Of a stretch of DNA of 64,000 nucleotides, positions 1-13,561 are shown piece by piece. The notes below the pieces were generated by a model, which made no database searches, was not told the DNA's origin, and saw nothing but the letters and a program-made list of their open reading frames with translations. Numbering within the stretch: the stretch's first letter is position 1; each line of letters starts with the position of its first letter. The translations under genes were made by a program, and so were the position numbers. Origin of the DNA: Undaria pinnatifida (Eukaryota; Sar; Phaeophyceae; Laminariales; Alariaceae); the NCBI GenBank assembly GCA_012845835.1, contig JABAKD010000001.1, forward strand, positions 947,501 to 1,011,500. The letters run 5' to 3'.

Positions 1-826
1 CCTGTTTCCATCAAAACAAAACAAACGCAAAGCACACATGTCACCGCACATATATATATATATATATATTAAACACTTCAAACACGAAACCAAACAAGAC
101 CAAATAAAAACAATAACCAAAAACAAGAAATAACAGAAGATGTTGCAATACATGTGCCCAATCGCGAGACGTCGCAGACGCGGCAGCAACCCCCCCACAC
201 CATCCACCCACCCCACCCCGCTCCGCCTCCCTCCTGCGACCCACCCACCCTCATCCAAATTCTTGTCAAGGGCGTCATTAATCTTGATGTACGGGACAGT
301 GAATCTTCAACTCCCACCCACTCCCACCCACCTACCTACCCACCCACCCACCCACCCACCCACCAACCAACCCACCCACCCACCCAACCCACCCACCCAC
401 CCACCCACCCACCCACCCACCCATCCACCCACTCACCCACCCACCCGCCTACCCACCCACCCACCCACCCACCCACCCACCCACCCACCCACCCACCCAC
501 CCACCCACCCACCCATCCACCCACTCATCCACCCACCCAATGCACTCAACCCAGTCACCGAGCCACCGAGCAAACCACCCCCGCACACCCACCCAACGAG
601 CCACCCACCCGGCCAAACATCCAACCACCCAAACACCCGACCACGCACGCACGCATGCACGCACGCACGAACGCACGAACGCACCCAACCCAGCCACCGA
701 GCGACCCACCCACCGAGCCATCCACTCACCCACCCACCCAACCCGCCCACCCAACCTGCCCACCCAACCCACCCAACCCACCCGTGTTGCCGCACCCTAA
801 CCCAACCCACCAACCCCCCCGCCCAC
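1..826 (-). other. Intron 17 (partial) with CCCA array and exon-like fragment
   Basis: Intronic sequence follows the exon 17 donor. It contains a short (TA)n near 51-70, an exon-17-like fragment at 244-303 and a (CCCA)n array at about 305-540 grading into GCAC-rich and CCCAACC-rich DNA up to 800. Long open frames in several phases here are products of the repeat. Confidence 0.7.
305..540. repeat. (CCCA)n microsatellite array
   Basis: About 235 bp of nearly pure CCCA tetranucleotides with occasional CCCAT or CCAA variants, then degenerate to about 800. G-rich on the strand that is transcribed as intron RNA. Confidence 0.95.
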
Positions 827-1038
827 CTCAAGCTTCTTGCCAAGGGCGTCAACAAATTTAATGTACGGGCCCGAGTGCACCCTCATCAAGCTCTCCGTGT
901 TGGCGGCGTTGAACTCTGTTGTGATCTCTAGCTCGAAGGGGTCGAACATTCGCGGCTTGACCAGCAGCTCGAGGATCGACAGCACGCGCTCGGGGCACTC
1001 CCAATCCCAGTCCGTCTTCGGCTGGTGCTCGAGACAGT
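827..1038 (-). CDS. Exon 17: N-terminal part of histone deacetylase domain
   Basis: The exon has 212 nt, phase 1 in and phase 0 out: DCLEHQPKTDWDWECPERV, then LSILELLVKPRMFDPFELEI, ESLMRVHSGPYIKFVDALG and KKLE at a GTGGGC donor. The pattern (H)HPDCLEH...ECPERV.SI...L..VHS..Y..F is the opening of arginase/deacetylase-fold histone deacetylases, closest in feel to class II enzymes. The catalytic His-His/Asp motifs would be in later exons, left of base 1. Confidence 0.85.
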
Positions 1039-4000
1039 CTGGAGGAGGTGGGAGGGGAAGGGGGGGGAGAAGCAGGGAGAGAATGAAGATGATGAAGAAT
1101 AGGATTCCGGGCGGACGAGGAAGATAGACACACGACACACGACACACAAACACACGCCAACACCGACACATACACACGCACAGGCACATACACGCCCCTC
1201 CCATCACCCCTAGAAAAAAAAGCCAACTTACACGAACGCCGACACCGAAAAACACACAAACACGCATAGGCACTTCCACGCCCCATCGCCTCGTCCCTCC
1301 CCCCCCAAAAAGGCGACTGTGTGACACATACAAAAAAAGACTCACCAGGGTGGTGCAGAACGAGTGTTCGATTGCGTGGGTCCTGCTGGAAAAATTCTCT
1401 TCGGACTTTGTATCGAGACTCCCCGTCGGGGTTTCCCTCCGAGGCGTTACCGTCGCCCGCCACTTGCAGCGGATTACGGCCCTGTTTTTTTTATGATTCA
1501 GTTTTTTTTCGTTATTGCCAGACGGAATTAGCGGTAGCGGCGGAGAGAAGGAGGGGGGGGGGGGGGATCGTTTGGATGTTAACGTTGATACAAAATTGCA
1601 CAAAAAAGGTACCGTCGCCCGCCACTTGCAGCGGGTTACGGCCCTGTACATAGTTTACTATCAGATTTTTTTAGTTGCCAGCCAGCCAGAATTAGCCGCA
1701 GCGGCGGAGAAAGGAAGGGAGGTAGGGAAGGAGGGAGGGAGGGAGGGAGGGAGGAAGGGAGGAAGGGAGGAAGGAAGGAAGGAAGGAAGGAAGGGAGGGA
1801 GGGAGGGAGGGAGGGAGGGAGGGAGGGAGGGAGGGAGGGAGGGAGGGAGGGAGGGAGGGAGGGAGGGAGGGAGGGAGGGAGGGAGGGAGGGAGGGAGGGA
1901 GGGAGGGAGGGAGGGAGGGAGGGAGGGAGGGAGGGAGGGAGGGAGGGAGGGAGGGAGGGAGGTAGCGAGGGAGGGAGGGAGAGAGCGAGGGAGGGAGGGG
2001 GGGGGGGAGGGAGGGAGGGAGGGAGGGAGGGAGGGAGGAGGGAGGGAGGGAGGGAGGGAGGGAGGGAGGGAGGGAGGGAGGGAGGGAGGGAGGGAGGGAG
2101 GGAGGGAGGAGGGAGGGAGGAGGGAGGGAGGGAGGGAGGGAGGGAGGGAGGGAGGGAGGGAGGGAGGGAGGGAGGGAGGAGGGAGGGAGGGAGGGAGGGA
2201 GGGAGGGAGGGAGGGAGGGAGGGAGGGAGGGAGGGAGGGAGGGAGGGAGGGAGGGAGGGAGGGAGGGAGGGAGGGAGGGAGGGAGGGAGGGAGGGGGAGG
2301 GAGGGAGGGAGGGAGGGGGGGAGGGGAGGGAGGGAGGGAGGGAGGGAGGGAGGGAGGAGGGAGGGAGGGAGGGAGGGAGGGAGGGAGGGAGGGAGGGAGG
2401 GAGGGAGGGAGGGAGGGAGGGAGGGAGGGAGGGAGGGAGGGGGGGAGGGAGGACCTCTTCAATGTTAATCTTGATGCACAATTCTCACAATGGTAATGGC
2501 CCTTACATTTCCGTACAGAGTGGTAAAATTTACCAGTTACCACCCTTACTCCATCGCGGTATTGTCCGTCGGCCCTTTCTCTCCCCCTCCCTCCTTCCAC
2601 CCCCCCGATCCCCCTCCCCCCCGCTCTCCCTCCCTCCCTCCTCCCCTCCTTCCACCCCCCATCCTCTTCCCTCCCTCCCCTCTCCCTTTTGCTTTACCAC
2701 CCACATCTGAGTTTCTAATGTCCGCGGATCCTCCTGCGGCGAGAAGGACGCGAACCGCCGTTTCGCCGCCCCATCGGCTAGCGAAGTGAAGCGCGGAGTC
2801 CCTTTTATGCGGGGGCAACAAAAAAGAAAAACGATTTTAAAAAAGCAAGAGAAGCGAGGGAAGGAGCGGGGCGGGGCGGGCGGGGGGGGGAAGGCTTGAG
2901 AGTGTGTGTGCACTCATTTCATGCATTGATTGACCCTCGCACCTTTACAATGCCGGGACGAAGTACGTCGGGCTTTCACCGACCAGGCAGACATGGCGAG
3001 CACCAAGCGCGAAGCGCCGTGAGGTGTTCGGCGAGTCGCATGAAGGGTGAGCTGCATCCGACTAAGAACCACTTGCGAGGCGAAATTCCGCACATTGTGC
3101 GTACTTTTTCTTGCATATAGGATAACAGCTTCGAATAAATTTATGAAGACTGGAGGGGGGGGGGGGGGGGGGGTCGAAAACACACACAAAAAAAGGGCGG
3201 GTCTCAAATCAACAATGACAGTGTGGTCTAACCGCCAAAAAAAGAGGAAAACCTACTCCCCCCCCCCTCCTAGAAACGAGTACACAAGCCCCCCTCTCAG
3301 AATTAGAGTGGACAATTTTTCGTAGTAGGGAAAGGAAAAGGAAGCCATCCACTATTGAAACCCTACCATAAAACACTTCCAGGTACTGTTGGTTACATAC
3401 CAGTAAACCAGGTATACCAGAAGCAAAACTGAACGTCTCACCCTTCCTCGTTCCTGCAGTTGATCTCTTCCGGAGTGGTGTTGGCACTCAGCAGCCTCAC
3501 CACCAAGTGGTTCCCGACCCACGCCGCCCAGTGAAGAGCGGTGTTCCCCGCGGTATCCGCCGCAGACCGATCCGCTCCGTGGGAAAGCAGCGCCTGAAAC
3601 AGAAAAGACAAACAGAAAAATTGAGCGGGAGGGGGGGGGTCGGGGAGGGGAGGGGAGGATATTTATATTATCAATGGGTTGTTTCGAAGGTAAGTGTCAT
3701 CCCACGATAGAAGGGGTGTGCACTTTTTCGGCCCAACGTTTCTGGCCGGTTGAGCCCCTCAAGGGAGTAACCACCGGTTCGACTGATACCTCTACGGGCA
3801 CACCTGTTATTTAGGGCTAGTGCGTACGAGTGTTGGTCGGATTGCGCGGTTGAAGGCCTTCCGAGCCATGTTTCGGGCAAGAAAAATTGAGCTCCTCATG
3901 TTACGAGCTCAGAAAATTCCGCTCCGCCACGACCGTGGGTTTGGCCCGTGAACTGCGTAAGCTAACCATAAAATAAAAAGAAGAAGCAAATGATTGAAAA

Positions 4001-4301
4001 GGCGCACGTACGCCGCACCAGGTACCGTTAATACGTAGTACGCAGCTTGCAAAGATGGGTATCGACCCTAAATCCGTCGAACTCATAGCTGACGGTGTTA
4101 GAATGATTCTATTAAATACCTGGTGCATGGGACGTATCCTTATGGTGTACATATGTACCTGGTACAAGGTTTCCTTCAGGAGGGGGTCGGCTGAAAATCC
4201 TAGGTGTCTCCAGTCTTGAGTCGAAAACGGGGGAACTAACTCTTGAAAACTACCTGGTACGTATAAAAAAAAACAATTAGCCACCGCGCGAGTAACCCGG
4301 C

Positions 4302-4338
<37 letters not shown>

Positions 4339-7300
4339 CAGCACACTTTCACTTTCCAGCTTCTGGACAAGCCGTGGTCACAGGTGTCATCCCTTCTCCT
4401 CCCCGGTTCTTGCCTTCAATTTTTATCGCGCATAGGGTTCAGCAATCCCACTGCTCGTCGATTGTACATCGAATGTTGCTAACTTACGCTCTCGCGCTTT
4501 CCGCAAGTCAATTTGTCCACAAGAAAAAGTCCCAACGAATTTATACGAGTATGCACTCGGCGGGGCTCGAACTCACGAAACTGACCTATACCAGGCTCGA
4601 GGATAACCTGATACGCCACCGGGGCGACCGGCTAAACTACGAACGACCAGCTCAAACGAGTTTAACGCCTTTACAACTGGAACCCTTTTTTTTTACAAAT
4701 TTACTTCAATATAGTATATGGAGGGATTTTGGGGCTCTAAAGGGGCTAAAGTCTAGTCTATTCCCCATGTCTCCCCCGTAAATATTTTTCCTAAGTTTTT
4801 CGTAGTGGTATACAGCAGTGCGGGTCCCCCAATAAGGCGGTATCCCTATATAAGGCGGTATCCCGATACAAGGCGGTCAAACTCGCTTGGCACGACCGAG
4901 GAAGTGCACTCATAACCTGGAACGAATGAGGAGGCTTGCCTCCAATAAGGCGGTCGCATTGCTCTGGCACATCACCGCCTTCCTGGGGGATTCCTACTGC
5001 TGTACATTTAAAATCGTGGACGGCACACCATGTAGCAAAGCACATCACCGCGCAGATTGCAAAAAAAAAACAGGGCTTTTCACAGGTCATGACCGACCCG
5101 CGAGTCGGGTCAAGGGGGTTTCAAAATCTCGCGGGTCGGGTCGGGTCGGGTCGGGTCGGGTCGGGTCGGGTCGGGTCAAAACATTTTAAAGCCTCACGGG
5201 TCGGGTCGGGTCGGGTCAAAAGGCTTCAAAATCTCGCAGGTCGGGTCGGGTCGGGTCGGGTCAATAGGCTTCAATATCTCGCGGGTCGGGTCGGGTCGGG
5301 TCAAGAGGTTTCAAAATCTCGCGGATCGGGTCGGGTCGGGTCAACAGACTTCAAAATCTCGCGGGTCGGGTCGGGTCGGGTCAAGAGGTTTCAAATTCTC
5401 GCGGGTCGGGTCGGGTCGGGTCAATGGAGGTTTTCAAAATCTCGCGGGTCGGGTCGAGTCATGACCCGCGAGATACGGGTCACTGGCGGGTCAAGCCATC
5501 ATGACCCGCGAGCTGTTTTCGGCTGACCCGCGGGTCAAACCCGCGGATCTGGCCCGCGGATCCGCCATTTTCAAACATATTGCAGCTGAGGGCCATTGCC
5601 GTGCAGGCGCCCCGCGGGTCCGACCCGCGGATCCGTAAATAAATACAAACCTTTCCGCTTCCTGCCTCTCTCGTGCCGATGCTCCGATCATATGTCATCA
5701 CAGCGTGCAGAACAATCACCAGGCAGTACCCCTAGCTACTCGTACCAAGGCATACAGCAGTGTGACGCGAATCCCGTACCGAAGCCGGAACAACAGTAGT
5801 AATATTACGGTCATACCAGCACGAAATGTGACCAAACGTAAAAAAGCAAGGAAGGGCAGTCGTCGTCGAAGCAGCAGCAGCAAGCACCAGCAACAGACCC
5901 CGGATTCTCGCGGATCGCAGCCCCTGCTGAAGACCCATCGCCCCAATTGTGGGCTTGGCGCCGGAGGCGGCTCAGCTAGGCTGCTTGCCGGGGCTGGAGA
6001 CTGCACAGATAGAAGATAGATACAGCAGTAAGTAGTAGTAGCTAGCTCGAGAATTGTCATACCAGTACGAAACGTGACCAAAGGTGAAAAAGCAAGAAGA
6101 GTAGTCGTCGTCGAAGCAGCAGCAGCAGCAGCAGCAGCACAGCAGCAGCAGCAGCACAGCAGCAGCAGCAGCAGCACAGCAGCAGCAGCAGCAGCACAGC
6201 AAGCACGAGCAGCAGACAACGCATCCTCGCGGATCGCAGCCCCTGTTGACAGACCCACCGCCCCAGTTGTGGGCTTGCTGCCGGAGGCGGCTCAGCTAGG
6301 CTGCTTGCCGGGGCCGGAGACTGCACTTATAACTAGCTCGCTCGTCGGGTCGCTCGTCGGGTCGCTCGTCGGGTCGACCCGGTGGTCTAGCGGTACGGGC
6401 ATGCCCATGCATGTGGGTTGCGGTTTCTTTCCCATTTTTCGCACGCACACCACATGACATAATCATCAGCTGCAAACAATGCCGGTAAAAAAAGCAGAGA
6501 ACACGACATACTGGGAAAAGTACGAGGGACCAAGGACCAACCAACCGATCGAGTTATACATGCTTTGACCCGTGACTTTTCGACTTTGATCCGTGAGAAA
6601 TGTCACGGGTCAAGTCGACCTGACCCGCATAAAACCCGCATCTCGCGGGTCACCTGGATTGTGGCGGGTCGGGTCGGGTCGGGTCAGGAGGTCTTCGAAT
6701 TCTCGCGGGTCGGGTCGGGTCAGGAGGTCTTCGAATTCTCGCGGGTCGGGTCGGGTCGGGTCAAGACGTCTCGAAATTCTCACGGGTCGGGTCGGGTCAG
6801 CTGACTCGATCCGACCCGACCCGACCCGCGAGATTTGACCCGACCTGTGAAAAGCCCTGAAAAAAACTAAGAAAAAAAAAGAGAGCGAGAATCTCCCCTC
6901 CGCGAGCCAATTCAAATGAAACCCTCACCCGAACAAAATCAAACCAAACCAAACCAAACCCGTACCCTCCCTCCAACTTTACCTCGCAGAGCGAATAGGC
7001 GGTGTCCGGACCGGTGCCAATGCTCCCTCTGTCCCCAGGCGCCCTTTGCATGGACGCCGCCAACATCAAAGGCGTGAAACCGAACCTGGCCCCGCGATAA
7101 AAAAAAAACAGCAATAATACGGTCAATAAGAGCATCCACACAACAATATAGTAGTGTCACAGGGGGATTCATGGGGTTTCGGTGGTCTAGTGGTTAACCT
7201 CGAACACTACTATAGTAAAGTAGTAAAGTTGGAGTCACAGGTTCAAATCGCGGTATGGAGATTATACTTTTCAGGTACACCAACTGCCGAGAGCGCTGAA

Positions 7301-10300
7301 CAGCGTGGGTAAGCACAATTCGACGCGAGTCGACGCGGGATAAAAAAGAAGGCGAGCGCCGTAGTGGGGAGGGGGGAGAAGAGCCTGCTTGGTAACCCCG
7401 GAGTTGAGATACGTCGAGGGCGGGGAAAAGAGAACGAAAAAGTGTGAAGACAGCGGTTGGGATAAGCAAAAAAAAACAGCAGTAACATAGATGTAACACT
7501 AGAATCGTCATCAATATCAACAACAATTACAACGTCAAAACCAATGACAGCACTAATGCAGCATGAAAACGGAACGAACACGAACAGCCAGTATCGTCAA
7601 CATCATCCCTTTTGTATCAGTATCAACGCCAACGTCAACGATACATCACGCGAATAACTTTACTCGTATAGCAATGACACGCGCAACCATCACAGCAGCA
7701 GCAAAATAAAAACAACGCCAACTCGAGAATCAGAGAGAGCAAAAAAAAGGAAAAAAGACTTGGTCAACAATTAATAGTCGTCCACAAAAGCGCGCAGTAC
7801 GCGCAGTATAACGCAGCGCCCCGGTCGTACACTTCCGTGCCTCGTACTATGGATAGGAACGGTAACATCCCCCACTAGAGATAGGCAATGCATAGCATTT
7901 CCCATAAATCGAAAACCGGATAGGAGGCGTTCTTCTAAAAAACAATTCAACGGGTTAAACCGATTCTTGTTTGGCAGGTATTGAATGAAATCTTCAAAAA
8001 ATGGTAAACCACAGGAGATTTTGTTATTTTCCTCAATTTTGCCAATACAAAACAACATACCAGGTACTTCGTATGCGAAGTATACCGAAAAATTACAAGG
8101 TTATGTTCTGTAGGGTTTGTGGATTCCGGGTAAGGGTACGAGAGTCTTGCATAACTTCCAGAAGTTTCGGGTACGGGTATGAAAGTGTTACAGAACTTCC
8201 AGAAGTTTCGGGTATTGTGGCACGGGCGTACAGAACTCACAGGAGTTCCGGGCAGGTACGAAAGGTGCTGTACCCGTCCCCCGGGTATTGTGGCACGGGG
8301 TGTACAGAAGTCACACAAGTTCCGGGTACGGGTATGAATGTCCTACAGAACTGACAGAAGTTCGGGTACGGGTATGAAAGTCTTACAGGAGTTCCGCAAG
8401 TTTCAGGTATTGTGGCACGGTCGTACAGAACTTACAGAAGTTCCGGGTACGGGTATGAATGCCCTACAGAACTTGCAGAAATTCCGGGTACGGGTAATAC
8501 CCGGGTAAATGCACACCCCCTCGGGGGGAAGTTCGATTTGAAGTGGAGGATTTAATCCAACTTGCATGGGTGGCATGTTCTCACTGGGCCAATGTACCCG
8601 AGGCAATCTGTCGTAGCTTTAAGGGAATTATGAATTATCGACAAAACCATCACCGAGAGAGGCGATAAATCGTGAACCTCAATGAGTGGCGACCGCGGCA
8701 ACAGCCGCGCTCACGGCTACACTGCGCTATGATCATACCATAGCGTACCCCGGCTGTGGCGCTTCAAGACAAATAATGGCGGTCGCAAGCCCATATTTGC
8801 CACTACAGCTCGATAAGCCAACTGCCGCGACAAAGAAGAAGCGAAACTACCGAAAACACAGAAGATACTTCTAGACGTCGATGGTTGCTGCATCTCGCCG
8901 TCACGGCATATGTATGTATTATTCCGATCGGGAAAAACATTGACAATACGCAATACGTGTTTTCCCGGTGGGCGACAAATTCGTACCACGTATATTTCCA
9001 CCAAATCGAATCGAATTTAATTCGATTAATACAAAGTGAATACAATTATTTACTCAAAAGTGTCCTTCCTTAATATAATACGGTGCCCACGGGTTAGAAA
9101 CGAAAGAAACATGGACAGGACCTACAGCAGGAGTTGCTACTATCACATACGACACGTGCTGCTACTGCTGTACATTCGGTGTTTGGTTGGTTCACTGGCA
9201 ACAAGGTATGACATCATAATAGAATGCATAATACACTCTTTGGGTTATTCAACCTGAATTAATGCATGTGGGGTCCCCCGGTACTGTAACAAAGGTTTAC
9301 CCGTACCCCGGGTATTGTGCCACAGTCTTACAGAAGTCACAGAAGTTCCGGGTTAGGGTATGGGGGTCCTAGAGAACTTACATAAATTCCGGGTACGGTA
9401 CGGAAGTCTTACAGAACTTACAGAGGTTCCGGGTATTGTGGCACGGGCGCACAGAAGTCACATACGTTATAAAAATGATATACCCGTACCCCGGGTATTT
9501 GTGGCACTGGCGTACAGAACTTCCATTAGAACATCCAGAAGTTCCGGGTACGGGTATGAATGTCCTACAGAACTCACAGAAGTTCTTGCTAGGGTAATAC
9601 CCGGAATAAATACCCCGGGTATGGTGTGTGCGTACCCTACAGAACCCAACCTTGGAAAAATATATATCCGGAAACAGAGTCAACCTTGACAAATAAAATT
9701 ACTCTTATACTTTGAATACATGTTACCAGAATACCAGAATGTACTGTCCTATGTTTTCTTGCATATCGTTTACTCGGTATTACTATAAGAAAGGTGTAAC
9801 ATCAGCCGTCGAGACTGTCCTATATTTTCTTGCATACCGTGTACTTGGTATTACTTTAGAAAGGTATAGCATCAGCCGTCGACGCCCAATCAACTAACAG
9901 AGGGTACTCTTCGGATCACCCGAAACGAAAACTACTTGCGCTGCCGGGGTTGTAACGAAGACCACTGATAGGGACAGCTTACGCTATACCTACAATGGGA
10001 CCCGAAGGGTGCGCCAGCTAGCGTTGGGCTGCGAAAGCAACTGAGTTAAATCGACATATGACGCGTATGAAGATACGTGGAAGTGTGGTGAGCTAAAGCT
10101 TTATTTTTCCCCATCCGCCGGAGGATGAAAAAGAAAAAAAAAAAAAAAAACTACTCGGTATTATTATAAAAATTAAAATACACTCCAGCTGTGAGATCGA
10201 ATATTTTGTCGAAACTCGTCTTTGCAAGCTGTGTGATACTCTGATCGCGCGTATTATGTTTTATAAAAAATGAAAATACACTCCAGCTGTGAGATCGAAG

Positions 10301-13300
10301 ATTTCGTCGAAACTCATCTTTGCAAGCTGTGTGTGATACTCCGATCGCGCGCATTACGAGTTGTGTGTCCTCATTAAGGATATAGGTCGGCGACTCCCCT
10401 TACAACTACAGTGTAGCTATCAGGGTCAACAGGGTGATTTTAGTCCGTCTGTGCGCTGAAACTATAAAACCCGTTTCTGAGGGGGACAAAATCTGACAGC
10501 TGTGGAGGGAAATGTATCCTTTTATCAAGTGAATCTTGTAAGTCGAATAACCGGTGAGGGGGGGGGGGGGCGGAGTTTTGAAGGACGTGGGGGCCTGGTT
10601 TTGATCAAAAGCGAGCGGGTTTGGAGGGGGGGGGGGGGGGGGGGGGAAGGGGGGGGCAATTTGTGCATGTAAGTTATAATCCTTTCAAGGGGATAAATCT
10701 GACGGTTTTGGCACCAGTTTATTATTGGGGGGGGGGGGGGGGGGGGTTGGGGCGGGGGTGGGGCGTGTGGGGCAGCTCAATATGTGCGTGGAAACTATAC
10801 ATTATTTTGAGGGGATAAATGTGACGGTTTTGGAAATAATGCATCAGTTTATCATGTATATCATATAGTACCGGAAACAACGTACAATTCGACGCGAGTC
10901 GACGAGGGAAAAAAATGCTGAAATCTTCTCGCGATAAAAATGACGGCACGTACCGTAGTGGGGAGGTGCGAGGAGGACCCGCTAGTGACCCCGGATCTGA
11001 GATACTACTGGGAGGGAGGGCGGGAGTAGTGCGAGGGTAACAAATGGGATGAAGGAAAAAAAAAACGGCAGTAATAAATCATCATACCAAAACCGATGCC
11101 AACGCCAGAACGGACACCAATAATTTATGCGGGTGCGTCGAGTCAACACCGGCACGGCGGGTACCGACAAGGCGGGTCAATACGGGCAAGGCGGGTCAAT
11201 ACCGGCAAGGCGGGTCAATACGTACCAGAGATGCACGTGACCGGTAACGGTAACAACAAAAGTAATTGGAGTTGCGGGTGGGTAACAACATGTATTGCGG
11301 GAACACAACAATGTGGCGTACCGTCTTCTGAACGGAAACGCCTCCATTCGTACTGGAACACCTCTCAAAATGCAACTGCCTTGGGGTGAAAACCACATCA
11401 GCGGATTAGTGGGTATTTTTTTTGGTACGAGCGCCGACAAAAATAAATGTGCGATTTTCTGGTGTTCCCAATGAATTTTGTCACAAAGTTGGGTAACGGG
11501 TACCCATGCTACGCACCCACAACAGATAAAAAACGTACCGATTTATGGTATTATTATCAAAAATGAAAATACACTCCAGTTGTGAGATCGAAGATTTCGT
11601 CGAAACTCATCTCTGCAAGCTGTGTGTGATACTCCGATCGCGCGTATTACGAGTTGTGTGTCCTCATCGAGGATATAGGTCGGCGACTCCCCTTACAACT
11701 ACAGTGTAGCTATCAGGGTCAACAGGGTGATGTTAGTCAGTCTGTGCGCGGAAACTATAAAACCCATGGTATTATATAATACGTATACACATCCTGAGTT
11801 CCACAGCTGTCTGTGCTTGTCCCCCGCATTGCGGGTTATATCGTTTCCGTGCATAGAACGAAACTCAGTGTCTTAGTCCTGTTGACCCTGGTATCAGCAG
11901 GGGAGTTACCGACCTGTGTCCTTCGCGAGGGTATACAAACCCCGTAACACGCGCGATCGAGGTGTCACACGCAGCTTGCGAAGACGAGCGTTGAAACAAG
12001 TTTCGATCTGCCCGCTGAAATATGTTTTTCATTACTCTTGATACGTGTAACAGTTCTCGGTATCTCGCCACTAGACTAACCGTTTCATAAAACACAAAAA
12101 AGTGAAGTGGTTTGTCTCCGCAAACGTGGGTGCGGTCGACAAGGTCATGACGGACACTGCACAAACATAATGGGCAGGGTAAACGGCCGTGCGAACATGA
12201 CATGGCATCAACATGGGCCAGTAAAGCACTTCCCTCCAGGTTCACATTCTCACTTCACCATGAGCCACAAACTCAAGCATTCACCCGTTCACAAAAGCAT
12301 ACCAGTACGCAGAGCAGTAATCACGTCCAAAGACACAAGCTCTCAATCCAAACCCCTCAAGCCCTCAAGCCCCCTAAGTTCCCAAAGCGTCCAAGCGTTC
12401 AAGCTTTCAAGCTTTCAAGCAAGCGGGCTTTCAAGCATACATACCCAAAACGAACAAAAAACCAGGGTAGTCCTCGGGAAAATTCCCGAGGTAATTTTCC
12501 CGTGCTGTACGTCGGTCCCGGTACTCGGCGGAATACCGTCATATTTGGGCAAACCGTGTACCGCCGAAGGCGGTACCGTCAAAAATCGAAAAACCGTCAA
12601 CCGTTTAAAAAGTACCGTCATTATGCAGCACCGCCATAAAAGTACCGTCAAATAAGCGAAGTACCGTTTCCCGTTTAGAAAAACCGTCATATTCAGAACC
12701 GTCAAAGATTGTAGGGTGATGGTTTTCATTGAATGTTTTCATGTTTTAGGTTTTATTGTTTTATTGTTTACAGTGGTAGTATTGTTTTATTGTCTTATTT
12801 TGGTGCTAAAAGTCTAAATGTTGTTTCGCGTGAGGCTGGTGAGTTTGTCAGCTTGACGGTTCGACGATTAGTCTAGCCTCTATTCGTCCGTTCTATATAG
12901 GTATGCAGGAACATCAGCGGGGTGGTGCCGTCATGCTTGATCGCCGCCCGGCAGGTACTGTCAAGTATTTCGTCATTCGTAATTCTGTATTTCTCAGTGG
13001 CGGAACCGTCATATTTCAGTACCCTCAAAAAAGTACCGTCAAATTTGGCAGTACCGGGACCGGTACCGTCGTTTTGCAGTACCGCCAAAAAAGTACCGTC
13101 AAATATCGAAAAACCGTCTACCGTCTAGAAAATACCGTCACTTTTCGATACCGCCGAAAAAGTACCGTCAAATTCGGCGATACCGTGTACCGCCAAAAGT
13201 GGTACCGTGAGAAATCGAAATACCGTCAACCGTTTGAAAAGTACCGTCATTTCGCAATACCGTCCGATCTGGTACCGTAAAAAAAAACGGTACCGAGGAC

Positions 13301-13526
13301 TACCCTGCAAAAAACTCACTTGTCGACCTCGTTGACAAGCTCTAGCAGCCGATCACCGCCCGAAGGTCCTGCCGCCTTCCCCCCGGCCGCCGCCCCACCC
13401 GACTGGCCACCGCCATCCTCTGCGACAACCCCCGCCCCTCCAACCCCCGCCTGCGCTCCTGGTGCCTTGGAATAAAGTGCCCCCGCTACCGCCCCTGCCC
13501 CCTGCGCTAAGACGTCGGACGTCTTC

Positions 13527-13561
<35 letters not shown>

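Larger units (their letters stand above)
3594..6982 (-). other. Intron 13
   Basis: A 3.4-kb intron between ankyrin exons 13 and 14. Contains a family R fragment (4035-4130), a SINE (4303-4632), a TTAACCCC element (4662-4757), two GGGTC arrays (5073-5636, 6566-6860) and a CAG-expanded duplication (5807-6330). The stretch 3600-4030 has no recognisable feature. Confidence 0.65.
7086..13319 (-). other. Intron 12 (6.2 kb, repeat filled)
   Basis: Separates the Ala-rich exon 12 from ankyrin exon 13. The donor GTGAGT contains an in-frame TGA directly after the last codon. Contents: SINE-B copies, GGGTACGGGTATGAA minisatellites, family R copies, family L 3' end and TACCGTCA arrays. No exon candidates were seen inside. 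Confidence 0.6.

Noticed and set aside
140-931. Long open frames in several phases over the CCCA array
   Set aside because: Tetranucleotide repeats without stops are open in all phases; no coding-like composition outside the exon 17 part.
1515-2600. Frames of 280-317 codons reading (Glu-Gly-Gly-Arg) or (Leu-Pro-Pro-Ser) repeats
   Set aside because: Pure product of the GGGA array inside intron 15.
7177-7260. tRNA gene candidate (A box and B box present)
   Set aside because: No cloverleaf with proper acceptor pairing can be drawn, the box spacing is too long, and the sequence continues into a SINE body; same at 4560-4632, 25728-25830, 34185-34260 and 36640-36747.
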